A model generated the notes under the pieces. That model saw only the letters and a program-made list of their open reading frames with translations. It searched no databases and had not been told where the DNA came from. The position numbers and the translations under genes are program-made. From NCBI GenBank assembly GCA_020091685.1, contig CM034598.1:22204326-22268325 (forward strand): DNA of 64,000 nt. Direction: 5' to 3'. The DNA is from Lutjanus erythropterus (lineage: Eukaryota > Chordata > Actinopteri > Lutjaniformes > Lutjanidae). This document shows, piece by piece, positions 50,820-63,291 of the stretch. Every line of letters begins with the position of its first letter. The stretch's first letter is position 1.

Positions 50820-51410
50820 AGGTTCAGAGGGACTGGAAGGAGGAAGGGGAGTCGGGGGTGCGTTGTAGGGTGAGGTATGATTCAGGATAGGGGCAGAATG
50901 GGGAAAATGCCAGGATGAAAATGTGACGATGTGTCCCGGAATCAGCAGCACTCCCCCTCAACAGATTAACTCTCACCATGATAACGATGGTGGTGGTGAT
51001 GCGCACACTCATGCATGTGTTTGCAAGCGCAAAGACACATGCACATACACTTACATTATGTCATACTCACTAACATACGCACACACAAATGATAAAGTTC
51101 AGAGATATTGAGTTGAACGGCCTTTTTCATATTTTTTTTGTCTTCCTGCTCGCAGATTATTCATCAATTTCACACCATATTTTGCTCTCACCTTTCCTTC
51201 TTCCTCTTTTCTCACCTTTATTTTTCTCCTGTTTGTGACGAAAGAGCCCTCACCCCTCACAGTCATAGTTTACAGGAGATAAATCATCGTCAACCCACAT
51301 AATTATTGTCCTTAGCAGCATCTTTCTTACAGAACTTTTCATTTCAGACAAGAGTAATAGAATGATCACATAGGAGCTCTTAACTCGGTTGGTTTGGGTT
51401 GATAGATTTC

Positions 51411-51556
51411 AGTTCAATTTTATTTATAGCACCAAATCATAACAGAAGTTACCACAGGGCACTTTTCACATAGAGCAGGTCTAGACCGTATTACTCTATA
51501 TAGTAACATACACAGAGACTTAACAGTTCCCACCAAGAGCAAGCACTCGGCAGTGC
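51411..51556 (+). repeat. LINE-like 3' tail (teleost interspersed repeat)
   Basis: Contains 'ttcaattttatttatagcac', 'caaatcataacagaagtt', 'acacagagacttaacag' and 'gagcaagcactcggc', a signature of a very common teleost non-LTR 3' end. 5'-truncated, no coding sequence. Confidence 0.65.
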
Positions 51557-52089
51557 AACATGATGGCTTCCAAGATATAAACACCTCGATCTATTAGTAC
51601 AGAAAACATGCTCTGTCACAAACAAAAGTTTGTGACACTTCGTTCGGCTAGACAATCTTTATAAACACCAGTTTTATGATTTCTGAAGTGTCAATACAGA
51701 TGCCAGAAGTAAAAAGCTAGTTAGATGTTAGACTATAAACGAACTACACTACAGTCACATGACTGAACATCACCACAACTGACTAGTGTTTGCTGCGATG
51801 ACGTTTAATGCCCCCCGACAAAATCTGTACTCTCATTTAGCCACTGGTCAGCAACTGCCTTTTTAAAGACACGAAACAGCTTCAGAATTCAGGAGTGGGA
51901 TATTTACTGACCTATTCATGTTGTGGACCAATACATGAAAATGTCTTAAGCTTGTGTTAACCAGAGACCTTATTTCAGGCAAAGAACAACAACAACAACA
52001 AAAAAAAAAAACACACTCACAAAAAACAGTGATTTTGACATGACATATTTAAGATGTGATACTGTATGAGGTGCTGGTAGGTGTGTCTT

Positions 52090-52260
52090 GTTACCACTGG
52101 ATAGGGCCAGGCTTGCCGTTTCCTCCTTTTTCCCCTCTTTGTGCTAAAATACACCAGCTAGATGCTTGCTGTAGCTTTATATTTAGCTTAAAAACATGAA
52201 AGTGGTCAACCAATCATCTGATCTATCCCTATTTCCCAAAATGTCATTCTTGCATAAAAG
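52090..52260. repeat. second copy of the 8.9-9.9-kb interspersed element arm
   Basis: Reads 'accactggatagggccaggc', 'gctgtagctttatatttagc', 'acatgaaagtggtcaa' and 'atttcccaaaatgtcattc', the arm that recurs inverted at 8926-9110. Unclassified teleost repeat. Confidence 0.55.
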
Positions 52261-54352
52261 ATTACTCAGTACAATTATGATTATGGGCATTTAAGGCTTC
52301 CAACAATGGTAAAAAAATCATCATCAGTATTTAGACTTTTAATGGACAAGGTCAGTATATGGACAAGTGACATATCAGTGCTGGTGACTGAATTGTTCAG
52401 TGGATATTGGCCTGTAACCATCTGGTGGACAGTTAGCGTACATGCAGATGGCAACCACAAAGAATCAAAAACATTTATAGTTGTGGTAGAAATTAATTGT
52501 AAAACAGCTTTGGAAGCAGCCTTGAACCTGTATTATGTAAAAAGACATTTACTGTGGGTCATAATTTCACAGCTTTGTGCAGATGGTGGTAATGGAGGAC
52601 TGTGGAGTCCCCTCTCAGCTCTTCCTGCCAGTATTCACCACCTCGAGAAATGCACATCAAAAACTTGAATCGTGACCGATGCGATTACTCTTCCTATACT
52701 TCCGGGTTGATATTTCACGGCTGAACTGTAGGCGTTTGCCCTCTGTGCATGAAAGCAGATGCCTGGGTGGTCATGGGACACATTTACTGCTTTTATCCGG
52801 TGCAGGAACACAAATAGGCCATTAGCAGAGAAGATTTCTCTGAAGTCGTCAGACTTTGATGATGTGTGCTCATCACACACTGTGCCCACTCATTCACCCC
52901 CAACTCTCCATAACATTTTGTTATCACTGCCTTTCTTCCTCTCTTTTGTGCGTTTGCCTTTCATATGCTGTCACTCAGTCTTTGTCTGAACCCTTGTCAC
53001 TCCAGCACTCTGTCTCCGTCTCTGCCTGTCACACGGTCTCTCCCACGTGGTTATGCTCGTCTTGGCTGAGCCCGAGTGTTGGCTCGTATGAGTTGGCGTG
53101 TTTGTTTGCGTGTCACTGGCGTGTTCTCTGACGTTCACCATCACACTCGTCTTATTTGCAGAGGATGAACCAAGACGAGCACCCTGACGTCAAAGGGCCT
53201 GAGACAGAAACAAAAGAGGAAAATAGGGTTATAACTACAGTATGACAATGCTGCAGTCACTGTGACTTCCATTATTGATGACCGTCATTTGCAGCACGGT
53301 TGCACTGACCAGCTCTCATTGTTCAGCATGTGGGAACATGAGCCTCCGGGGCAGTGAACCTCTGCTCCCAATAACTCACCAAATGAAAGAGGAGTGAGGC
53401 AAGACACGGAGAGCAGAATGAGATGACTATCTGAATAAATAATTTTGAATAGAAACAAAAATAGTAAAACTTTGCTATAAGTTCGCCCACTGAGCAGTAA
53501 TGAGCCTATTGTTTGTTTACAAGTGCTATCTATTGCATTGCTATTTATAGCAATGCACTACATTTTGAAGTGTTTTTCATGACCCTAAAAGCTGGAGACT
53601 CAAACCATGTGCAAATAAACGAACAAGAGCGGCATTCATAAACAAAGAACTGAATACAGTGAAATGTAGAATATTACGCTGTAAACCATTCAGTGATGGA
53701 AGAAGTAGCCTGCTCTTTTGATCAACTGAAACAAAATGCAACAATGTTCCTGCATAGGTGAAAGTACAGAAGTGTTATCAGCAAAATGTTACATATAACA
53801 ATCACACTGTTGGATATTAAAATGCAAAGAATTATGTACAGTGAACAGGTCATTATTGTGAAATAAACCCCAGCAGCTCACTGAATATTATTAGCCCGCC
53901 TATAACATGGTTGCTTAACAAAAACACTCAATAATTTTACACAAAATGTTGATTTTAAAATGTTTTTCTTGATTTAAAGATAATTTTGCTGCTCCTCCAG
54001 AGTATAAGATCAGACCTGTTCTGCATAGCAACGGTCTGTTACAAAGAAACAACAGACCTTAGACCACTGTAACTGACCAATCAGAACCGAGTATTCAACT
54101 AAGCTGTGTAATAAGATAAGTATGAGGGATTGTGAAATGATTAATAGGAGAGAAAAGAAGAAAAGATAAAGTTCTGCGATTAAAATGTGTCAGCATGTTT
54201 TCAGTTCATCTTGTGAAATATTGAATAATTTAAAGAGCTGCTTAAATCAAACTATTTGAGACGTTAAGAGGGGAAATGTCTCTTTGGTTGGACTGCAACA
54301 ACTTACAGATATCTGAAATGTGAAAAGTAATTAGTAGTAAAAGTAAAGTAAT

Positions 54353-54375
54353 TGAGTGAGTGAGTGAGTGAGTGA
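54353..54375 (+). repeat. (GAGT)n short tandem repeat
   Basis: Five to six uninterrupted GAGT units. Confidence 0.9.
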
Positions 54376-56224
54376 TCACTGGATCTACAGCTTTTTTTTT
54401 TTTTTTGCTCATTCATGACTGTATGCTAAAGGACATCTGTGATTCAGAATTATTTTAAACAAAACTTTTTAAGGGTTTTAACACTGTTATGTTATTATGG
54501 CCACAGGCATTTTCAGGTCATCCCATTCTTGTGAACATGATATCTCAAGAATCCCTTGAGGGAATTTCTTCAAACTCACACTTTCAAGGCAGCAGGGGAA
54601 CTTGTGTTTTTAAATTGAACCAGCTTGCAGTGTTTTACTGTGTAAAGTTGCAAAGGGCTTAACAGATCTAGAACCACTGAAAGAGGAAGAGGCAATTAAT
54701 GATTAACAAACAATTAAACAGCAGGAGAGTCCCAAACAATCAGGAGATAAGATGCTGCAGCTGACAGCAGCAAACGTAAAAAAAGAGAAGGACACGATTT
54801 TATGAATGAAATATTCATCCGCTCTCTGTTATTGTCGTGTGCATGTTCAGAAATATCTGCGCGCATGCATGAATGTGTGCACATGATGACAGGGCTACAC
54901 AATGTGAAGTGTGAAGGAGATCTGCACATCCGGTCTTGAATCAGTCAGAAGAAATAGAGGAGAGCTGGGTGAAGACAGGGCACACCTGTCCGACAGTCTG
55001 AAGGTTTACGTGCATTGGCTAAAAATACACCGCAACAGACTGCGAAGCCAGATTGGGACCCAGAGAATCAGTGGAGAGTTGGTGTGTCTTTGTGTCTGGT
55101 CTATTTCATGAAAGACAGGCAGTAAGACAGTTAAAGTATGAATCATATGGCAACGACAGCAGGAGGAGAAGTGACTGCAGTGCCAAGATTAAGAGCCGGT
55201 CTTGAGTTTGTTGTTTGCAGAAGAACAAAGGACCATGTGATTAGATGAGCGCTTGTGAGTCAGTCACACCGCCTCGCTCTGGGAGGCTGTATAGCCCGTA
55301 TTTGTTGGCACAGACGCAGCTTGTGACGTCCTTTAAACAATTTGTTCGAGTGGCCAAAAATGTGACTGCCACATCCACTGTGAAAGACATGGGGATTCAG
55401 TATTTCTATTCCGGTAGCACCATATTTGCTCCTGTCTTTGGAGTCTTCAAACACATCCGTCTGTTGCTCTGCAGGGTTTTCTCGCACTTTCTTCTTGTTT
55501 GTTTTAGATGCTGTCTTTCAGCTGTCCCTTCCAAGTCTGCATTTGAGGATCATGCAGACACTTCGAGAATAATGGAGCACAACCCCTGGGGCCTGCATTC
55601 ATCTGTCACACTGTTTGCTGACATTAGACAGATCTTCAGTTGGAGTGACCAGAAGGGGGAATTGATCCTCAAAGTATCTCTAGGTTTTAGGTCTGAATGG
55701 AATGACGCAAGCATGAGACCAGAAACAGTCTGGTCCCAACACACCATCTGTGGAGCCTAACAAAACTATGAAAAACTGTCACATCAAATGTAGCATTTTG
55801 TGTAATTGTCAAATCAATTATGATATAATTAAGAAAAAAACAGAAAAAAATCCATTGTTGGCCTCTTTCACAAGTTTCTTTGTCACATTATCAAACACCT
55901 AAATTGGAGCAACAGCTGGGATGGCTTTCCATGAAAGACACTCTGGTGCCTGGCCAGATCTGTGCTGGCTCTGAAGAACACAAAAGATTCTTGCAAACAC
56001 TTTGCAGCAGCCAGTGAAATCATCAAAATTTAACTTAGTGTAGATAAGCATGCAACAAAAACTGTCTTGGTTAAAAACACAGTAAGCCAAAAGCTTTGAT
56101 TAGCATCAGTTAGCATTAGCATTGTTCAAAAGTGAAAAGGCAAAATGATTAATCCTCAAGTTTGACAATAAAGGTTAACAGACAACGACGATGAAATCAG
56201 GCTTCATGATTTTATGATTGACTA

Positions 56225-56420
56225 CTTGAGGCGATAGTTCAAATTATTTGAAGTGAGGTTGTATGAGATACTTATGCATAGTCAGTCTTATTATCTACAA
56301 TAGATGGTGGTTGACATGCCCCCAGTTTGGAGAAGCAGCAGGAGTGCTGGTGTGGGAAGCTAAGCAATGTACTGCTGTGGATCTGTAGGGTCAGCAGCAA
56401 AATGTATTTCAGCTGCCTTA
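56225..56420 (+). repeat. interspersed repeat shared with 15607-15790
   Basis: The intergenic copy: 'cgatagttcaaattatttga', 'gagatacttat', 'tagatggtggt', 'tactgctgtgg', 'gggtcagcagcaaaa'. Collinear with the slc43a3 intron-1 copy. Confidence 0.6.
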
Positions 56421-57556
56421 AATATGTCCACCTAAAATAATTAATAGTAGTTCAGGTTGACACGATATATTCACTGCGTTATCATACTGTCAAACAACTT
56501 TTCTGACAGGAAAGACTTTATCTCGCAGAACACTGGAGTTGCTGGACTACCACTGCCTCGTTTAGTTTGTTTATGTTAATGTGTGACTTTGGTGAATCCA
56601 AACTAGCCCGTTTAAGTGGCATCTGGAGGTGAGCTTGTGGATTGTAAACGCCTCGTCTCACCCTCCCCTTGTAGAAAAACCTACATGGGAAACTTGGAAA
56701 AAAATTTAAAAGATAATTTCTAAAGCCAGTGTTTGATTTTTCCATTCTAGGCTACTGTAGGAAAATGGTGGTGCAACATGGCACTGTCCATAGAAGAGGA
56801 TCTGCACCCACCCTCATAAATTGGTCATTCTAAGGCACGGTTTTTATGTCTGAGTGATTATATTCAAATGAAAACATTTATATGAATATCATATTCCATT
56901 TCTGACATATTCCACCGATAAATCCCTGTAATCTTGGATGCTGAACCTTTAAAACAATTAAAAATGACTGTTTTTACTACAATTGTTCTTACAGTATTTA
57001 ATACTATAAATTAATAACTGTAGAATAATTACATACTGTTTTTATCACAAAAGTAATTTATTTAACAATTAATTGAACTTTTAAATACTTAAACATACAT
57101 TTTTAAAGTGTTTTAGTTTGGTGGTTTCACATCAGTCAGAGTTCAAATTAATGCTCAATGTTCTCTGAATGAGTAGGAGTCTGTGTGCATACTCTGATTA
57201 TGGCCACTTTTTTTTGTGAAAATTGTACTTTTTTTCAAAGTTTTCCACTCCTGGTGGAAATGTTTGAGCGTGTGAACTCAGCCTCCCTCTAATTAATTTA
57301 ATCACCTCCTTGAAAAGCATTGCAATATTTGTGCATATCCAAAAACATGTTGATATCAAATGTAAAATGATGCAAAGTGTGTGAACAGCAAAGGCAGATC
57401 ATTATGTGATTGCACTTTTACATAATGTTTTTCATGTCTCACAGTAATTATACTTTGACTTCATACTGCTTCAAATCTGTACAGGTCTGACTCATCTCGA
57501 ACACACCTAATATTTGAGTCTAATTCGGTTGCGTCCTGAAATGAATAAAAGTGTTA

Positions 57557-57662
57557 ATTTATTTATTGACTTTATTTATTTATTTATTTATTTGTTTATT
57601 TATTTGATCATTCATTCATTCATTCCATACCCACATTTATTTATTTATGTATTCATTTATTT
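57557..57662 (+). repeat. (TTTA)n and (ATTC)n tetranucleotide repeats
   Basis: A TTTA-rich run to about 57606, an ATTC run at about 57609-57625, then more TTTA units. Confidence 0.85.
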
Positions 57663-57943
57663 AATATTGACTAAAATGGCTTTCCATACATACAACGGCA
57701 CTTTAACTATCCTTTTAAAAAACTATGGGATTTTAAAAATGGTGGCATGGTAAACCAGGGCTCGTTATTTTTCAACAAATTCTGTATCTATATGAGGTTT
57801 GTATAAATAATATAAAGATAACCTGAATTTTGATCAGTGGAAATGTTTCCTACCAATGGTTTCGTCCATCACACTGAAACCCCCTCCAGCCAAATATATT
57901 GGTACATTCGACGTGCGCGCGAAAGTTTTTTTTTTTAACAACA

Positions 57944-60501
57944 ATGGCTTCCGCTAAAGGTAGGTGTGTTGTGCAGCATAGCAATGCAAGAACAAATTAA
58001 ACAGCGTTATTTAGCGACATTATAGAGACGCCCTGTATCTTGTCGGGTTAATATACAGACACAGTGTTTTATACAGCGGTTGTCATATCATGTTTTTGTT
58101 AAACTTTCTCTTGTAACGTTAGACTCAAGGTCCAGGCTGTTGTGGAGTTAAGATTAGCTAGCTTCATGGCTAACAGTGGAACAAATATTTCAAGTTTTAT
58201 TTAACCTAAATACAACCTGCCAGTTTATGATTTGAGTCACAGGAGTGTTTGACAGATCACGGTAATGTCGTTGACATCAACCTGTCTTCATGTAACGTTA
58301 GATTATTTTCTTAAACAGACCCTTTAATCAGTGTCAGTGAACGAACGCGTCTTGTTATCATCACGTGTGTTCAGTTCGTCGAGGGATGAAGCGTAAAGCG
58401 GAGGTTGAGCCTGAGGAGGAGAAGCCATCCGTGGAGGAGAAGAAGGACAGAGGAGAGGATGTGAACGGCCAGGAGGGCCAAAGAGTGGTGATTGAACACT
58501 GGTGAGTATCTCAGTCTTACCACATTACAGCCTGTAGTGGAGTAACTACTACTACTGAACTGTAATCGAGCAGTTAATCAGTGTTACTTATAATTTAACA
58601 TTCATTGGGCCACATGCAAGAAGCAACCGGACGAACAGATTTGTCCTGAGGTGGTGTGTACGAGTAGGAGAGCTTGTAGCATTCACCAATTTTCTCGCAT
58701 TTTGAATTTTCTTTCAGATACGAACACAATTTATAAGTGGTTCAGACCTGTCGTAGAGTTACGTGCAGTCAGTCTGCTGTTATCCAAACTAAAGTGTTTC
58801 AGTAATGACTGTATGTTTCATAAATTTTAAGACATTATGAGTTTGAAAAACCAAAGCCACTTCATAGTTATGTCGCTATTATCGTGTCTGAGTACCTTTC
58901 AAATTATATTTTTGTAAAATTACATATAAAGCCTCTCAGCATTCATTTAATAATCTATAATTACATACTGTCCGGTGTATTGGCTCTTTATCTATACATG
59001 CAATTTTATAAAGTTACTGTTCAGGAGAACATCTTCACTTTATCTCCATGATGGAAACCGCTCCTTGACCCCCTCCTCCTGACAGTCATCTTTTGCCCCT
59101 TGCTGTGGCGAGTTTTTTTTTTTTTTTCCCTTGGAAGTCATTTTCATATCAAGACATGTCCTCTTTATTTCAGTGATAGTCTGACCTTCTCGTAACACAA
59201 TATTAACAGTACTTAGTTTTCCCGTTTCTTTGTTTTAGCGGTATTTTTGATTTTAGGGTGAACTGTGCCTTTAAGTACAGCACTTGAGTAAATGTATGTA
59301 GTTGCCTTATGATATGCAGCCTTGGTCTCCGTGGATAACTTTAGTAGCTGATGTCCCCCTGACTGTTGATCTGTTAATTTTTGCAGTAAGAGCTGACGAG
59401 TGTATGGGCGTAATGCTGAGGAGGTCAAATCTGCCCTCCTGGCAGCCCAACCTGGACTGACTGTGGTCCTCAACCCTGAGAAACCTCGCAGGAACAGTTT
59501 TGAGATCACTCTGCTGGATGGAGGCAAAGGTGAGGAGGGCGAAAGGGGGAAATCCAAAAATATCTCAGCCATTTGTTGTCCCCAGGGGAAGACAACCAAA
59601 TGTCTTTATCTTAGTTTTTGAACTTTACTTATTTGTTGCAGCTATTTCAGGTTCAGTTCACCAAAATCACAGTATTTTTTTAACCTCTGCTTGCCATGCA
59701 CCTAGTTTGGTTTCATTTGCGGAGGTTATGAGAGACTCACTCTGGGATGGATAGTAGTGGTGGTGAATGGAATCAAATTTGTTTTTCATAGCATTGACCA
59801 TTATCACTAAGCAATGTGTCTTCCCAGGAACACTTTAAACACTTTCTCAGGATAATCACAACAGGCCTCGCTTTGGACAGACTGTTTTTTATCTTCACTT
59901 ACTACAAAATTACTTTCATCTTCACATTTAAAAAGTTTCACATCGGCTGTTACTCTGAGGTGTTAACTAAGGAAGTGAAGACAGTAAAATCTTGCCAAAA
60001 GTTGCACTCCAAGTAAATGTCTTCATCTGCGTCATTAAACCCTTTTCGAACAGTCAACAGGAGGCTGTGTTTACTAGGAGTGCAGAATAGCCACCAGAGA
60101 GAATAAAGTTTGCACAAAGAATAAGATGAGCTAACACACAGTAAGTCCCATGTCTGATTAGGCTTAATGTCCCCTGGGATTATTGTGTTAATAGGTTTGA
60201 TTATTTGTGTCAAAAGTTTAGAGGTTGTTACATTTACCACTTAGTTCTGAGTATTGGAGCTAATGTCTTAAATTTTCTCAAATGCATTTGATGTGACTGC
60301 TATAATCCTAGAAGTCTTGTAACACATGAATAGTATTGCTCATCTCCTACATTGTTTCGATAAATAACACGGCTCTTCTGTCTTGTCTCTGAAGAAACAT
60401 CTCTGTGGACGGGAATAAAGAAGGGTCCGCCTCGTAAGCTGAAGTTTCCTCAACCTGATGTTGTGGTTGCTGCTCTACGGGAGGCTCTGGAGGCAGAGTA
60501 G
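57944..60501 (+). CDS. selenoh: selenoprotein H (contains selenocysteine)
   Basis: Coding exons 57944-57959, 58375-58501, 59387-59529 and 60395-60501, with GT-AG junctions, phases 1, 2 and 2; 130 residues including Sec. It is a nucleolar/nuclear thioredoxin-fold redox protein that responds to oxidative stress. The N-terminus is basic and acidic (RRGMKRKAEVEPEEEK), typical of nucleolar targeting. The redox motif is C48-K-S-U51, with the Cys codon split across intron 2 and the Sec codon TGA at 59394-59396. Family landmarks follow in frame: RVYGRNAEEV, LNPEKPRRNSFEITLL, LWTGIKKGPPRKLKFPQP. The human protein has 122 residues and a CTSU motif. The frame stays intact for 79 further codons after the TGA, which excludes a simple nonsense mutation. 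A SECIS candidate is at 62513-62603. Confidence 0.95.
59394..59396 (+). other. selenoh: selenocysteine codon (TGA)
   Basis: In-frame TGA in CKSU, 8 nt into coding exon 3. Conserved family sequence continues directly after it. Gene finders that stop at TGA will miss the C-terminal 79 residues or split the gene. Confidence 0.93.
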
Positions 60502-62498
60502 ACACCCTGGGAAGGTTTGTCATTTTAAAGCTGTCAGACAGGATTTGACAGGGATTGCACAGTCACACTAAATAATTAATGTCATTCATCTGTATATTGA
60601 AACCTTAGAACTTGGTATGTTATTTTGTATTGGATGTAAAAAGAGTTGAAGGTAAAAAGGTTCTGCTGTCAGTTTAAAGCTACTACAAGAAACTTTCATA
60701 GTTTGATTTTGGAGGTCCTCGTGGACAAAAGCAGTAGTGTTTCCACCTTAAGAACCACAAAATAGAATGTCAAAAATAAAATTATCTAAATGAAAATCTC
60801 CTCCTGCTTCTCTTTGACTGGTAAATTTACTATTCAATGTAACCTTGCCTGGGAAAATGTAAACACAGGCCTGTTTCATCTGATTTCAAGGTGAATCTGA
60901 CCTGGTGGTAGCCACTAAAATTAACTATACAGAAATAGCCAATCTTAGTGCTGATGGTCTCATTCGCTTATGTAGGTCATAGAGGCTTAATATATACACT
61001 TACGCAGTGTTTATATTGGAGATGTCACTTTCCAAAAGGCAATTTAGGTTGGTTGTTTTTTTATGTATGTCTTAAAATGGGATGCATTATAGGGGAAATT
61101 TGATATTAGACTTAATTCTTGATTACCTATTTTGTGGACAAGAATTAACTTAATTAAAAACATTAAAAATTCTGTACCCTCTGAAATGTACTCTGCTAAT
61201 CCAAAGAACACCTTAAAGGTCGGCTCTCTCAACCTATACTTAGGTTTTGTATAGGGATGTTCCTGGCGACTTATTTTCGTGTTATTTAAACATAAATTTT
61301 AATTTAGACCAGTTCATTAGTCTTAAAGTTTAAAAAAACAACTCAGAAAATAGTTAAAATTGAGCACAGTATTTTTATTGATTAGGTGAAAAAAGTCAGA
61401 GGCAATGGATAAACAGCAACACACTGACTCATTGCTTGCAGTTGTTTTTACCAGCATTTTGTCAGATACCTCATTTTGTCTGGATCCACTGTTTCATTTA
61501 TTTCCATTTCCCCCAGAGCTGTGTGTCATAGCCTAAACTTGGATTTCCTTTCATGTCTTAGTATTTTATGAGTCACCAGCCTTGGGGAGATGTCCGCTGC
61601 TTGTTAGTCGAGCTTACGACACAGTTCCAACCTTCAGCCACTATAACAGGCCCATTCAATTACTTTTTTAGAGGGGCAGGTCTCAAAAAAAGTACAGTGC
61701 CAAGGGGCCGGATGTTTACCATGGCTATTCTGCCATGTTTGGAATTCACTTTATTATTTTTCTAAACATTATGCACTAAAGTAGTGAGGAAAAAATGCAA
61801 CTATAATCCTAGATCAGAAGTAGCGTGTTGTTTTAATAAACACAATGTTGCTTTTTTGGTGGAGGCCTCTCATCTATGTCTCTTAGAGTGATTTGATGTA
61901 GCCTTTTTATTTATTTTTGCACTTCTATGTAGTTATGTGAAATAACAACATATACAAATTTATTAGAAAGATGTTAGACGTGTTGAAAATGTTTGCACCA
62001 TGTTTACAGAAAAATTCCCTAAACCTACATGAACACATCAAGAGAATGTTTTGCGAAAAAGCAAAAAAAAAACTAAACAAAACAACAAAAACTTTTTTGT
62101 TCATATTTAATGATCATCTGATCATCTAATCTGAAAACTTTTCACTGGCCCCCTGGCAGAGTGCCACAGGCCCCTATTGGAGAACCACTGTGTGAAAGGG
62201 ACACATTTGCCAATTGAAAAGGCCTGCATTAGTCTATTTCTGACAGTCTTCTTACATTCAGTGGCAGGCTAAATAGTGTGGACCCCTCTGTAAAAAAACA
62301 ACTGAAGTTCTGAAAATGAAATGCATGCCAATTTCTGTACGTGTGGAATCAGGTTTTTGATAAACTACATGCAGTCAGATTTATTCAGCTCAGTCAAAGT
62401 CAAGCTTCTAGAATTTTTGCACAAGTGTTTATTTTACTGCTGGTTGTTGAGTTGTTAAGTGGAGTTTAACAAGAAAAAAAATCTTGTCTCACATGCAG
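60502..62498 (+). other. selenoh: selenoh 3' UTR intron (probable) and proximal poly(A) signal
   Basis: A donor-like GAAG|GTTTGT is 13 nt after the stop codon, and a good acceptor CTCACATGCAG ends at 62498. Splicing would bring the SECIS exon close to the coding region, and the junction is too near the stop to trigger nonsense-mediated decay. AATAAA at 60775-60780 could instead give a short UTR lacking the SECIS. Otherwise AT-rich, no gene seen. Confidence 0.5.
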
Positions 62499-62512
62499 CT
62501 AAGTGTTCAGAA

Positions 62513-62603
62513 GATGTGGCCCATGGAAGCAGAATGACGAGGAGGGACCAATGGGATGTTCTCAGTTTCTTCTCTGATGATCCGAGCTCCAACAGCTCAC
62601 ATC
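62513..62603 (+). promoter_or_regulatory. selenoh: SECIS element candidate
   Basis: The stem base GATGTG (62513-62518) pairs perfectly with CACATC (62598-62603); TGGA (62524-62527) pairs with TCCA (62588-62591). The core has ATGA (62534-62537) opposite TGAT (62575-62578). Next comes a 10-bp helix GAGGAGGGAC (62539-62548) with GTTTCTTCTC (62565-62574), all pairs Watson-Crick or G-U. An AA (62550-62551) sits in the apical loop at the expected distance. One extra C (62538) follows the 5' quartet. This matches the eukaryotic SECIS pattern that recruits SBP2 to decode UGA as Sec. Confidence 0.85.
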
Positions 62604-62761
62604 CTCTGGACACCTGGCGACATCTAGTGGACCGTCTCTGAGCCAACACATGTCTTGCATACAAAGTCCTGCTGTTTTTTTGTTTTTTTTGTTTGTTTTT
62701 TTAATGTCTGTCTCCGTCCATTTCTCAACGATTTATTGTGCTTTTATATCTGTTTTCGGTG

Positions 62762-62767
62762 AATAAA
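62762..62767 (+). terminator. selenoh: distal poly(A) signal of selenoh
   Basis: Canonical AATAAA about 160 nt after the SECIS, followed by a T/GT-rich downstream element. It is the likely 3' end of the functional selenoprotein mRNA. Confidence 0.75.
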
Positions 62768-63179
62768 GAGTTCCTTGTTTCTTAGTTTTTGTGTGGGTAT
62801 ATGTTTGTTTTCATTTTACTTTGGATAAGCATTCATTTGGGGAAAGTATTTATATTATATTATATATACTGCTCAAGTTTAGAGGATAGTCACAGCGCCA
62901 TCTCAGAATTCATTTGGCTGTTCTGGGTTGGGTTGATACTACTATCAGTGTATTCTGAGGCAATTAAAAGATATATGTTACATGAAGCTCATATTCGGGG
63001 ATAATCAAAGATACATTGTCTGAATATAAAACAGCTTCACTTTTGATTGGTTCAGTTGCATTTAAAACCTCAAGTATTTTCACTTGAGGCTGGAAAGACC
63101 AATGAAGTAACTTAAAACGATTAACAAAAGAGAACAAAAAGCCTGCCTTGGCTCAAAAATAGTTTCCAACTGGTTACTC

Positions 63180-63291
63180 GAGCGCGACTGGTTGCTAAGG
63201 ACGTGACCTCATCATCACGCGACCGTCACAGCAAAGGTTCCTCGAGTGACGGGAGCTTCTTTTCATTCTACAGAGGGCTTGAAAGTAGTCC
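63180..63291 (+). promoter_or_regulatory. possible promoter and first non-coding exon of next gene
   Basis: A CpG-richer patch (CGAGCGCGACTGG, CACGCGACCGTCAC) in AT-rich surroundings contains GGTTGCTAAGGACG, a loose RFX/X-box-like match. It is followed by a strong donor TAGTCC|GTAAGTAC at 63292. No ATG-containing exon follows before the window ends, so the gene cannot be named. Confidence 0.3.

Larger units (their letters stand above)
52261..57900. other. intergenic, no gene supported
   Basis: The longest frame here (55245-55760, plus, 171 codons) has no recognisable domain or splice context and several antisense frames across it; it is not annotated as a gene. 53693-53790 begins 'cagtgatggaagaagtag', resembling a hAT-like end. 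A repeat shared with 15.6 kb lies at 56225-56420. Confidence 0.4.

Noticed and set aside
51553..51563. miR-130-like seed 'cagtgcaacat'
   Set aside because: Only the first bases resemble the mature miRNA, there is no hairpin, and it lies in a LINE-like tail.
55245..55760. 171-codon open frame as a new gene
   Set aside because: No domain, no splice context, no promoter signal, and long antisense frames overlap it; the length is plausible by chance in 64 kb.
59394..59396. Premature stop making selenoh a pseudogene
   Set aside because: The sequence after the TGA keeps the family motifs and open frame across two more exons, and a SECIS candidate exists; it is a Sec codon.
60540..60800. SECIS element in the proximal selenoh UTR
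   Set aside because: ATGA at 60790 is followed by too short a potential stem and no apical AA at the right distance; the candidate at 62.5 kb is far better.
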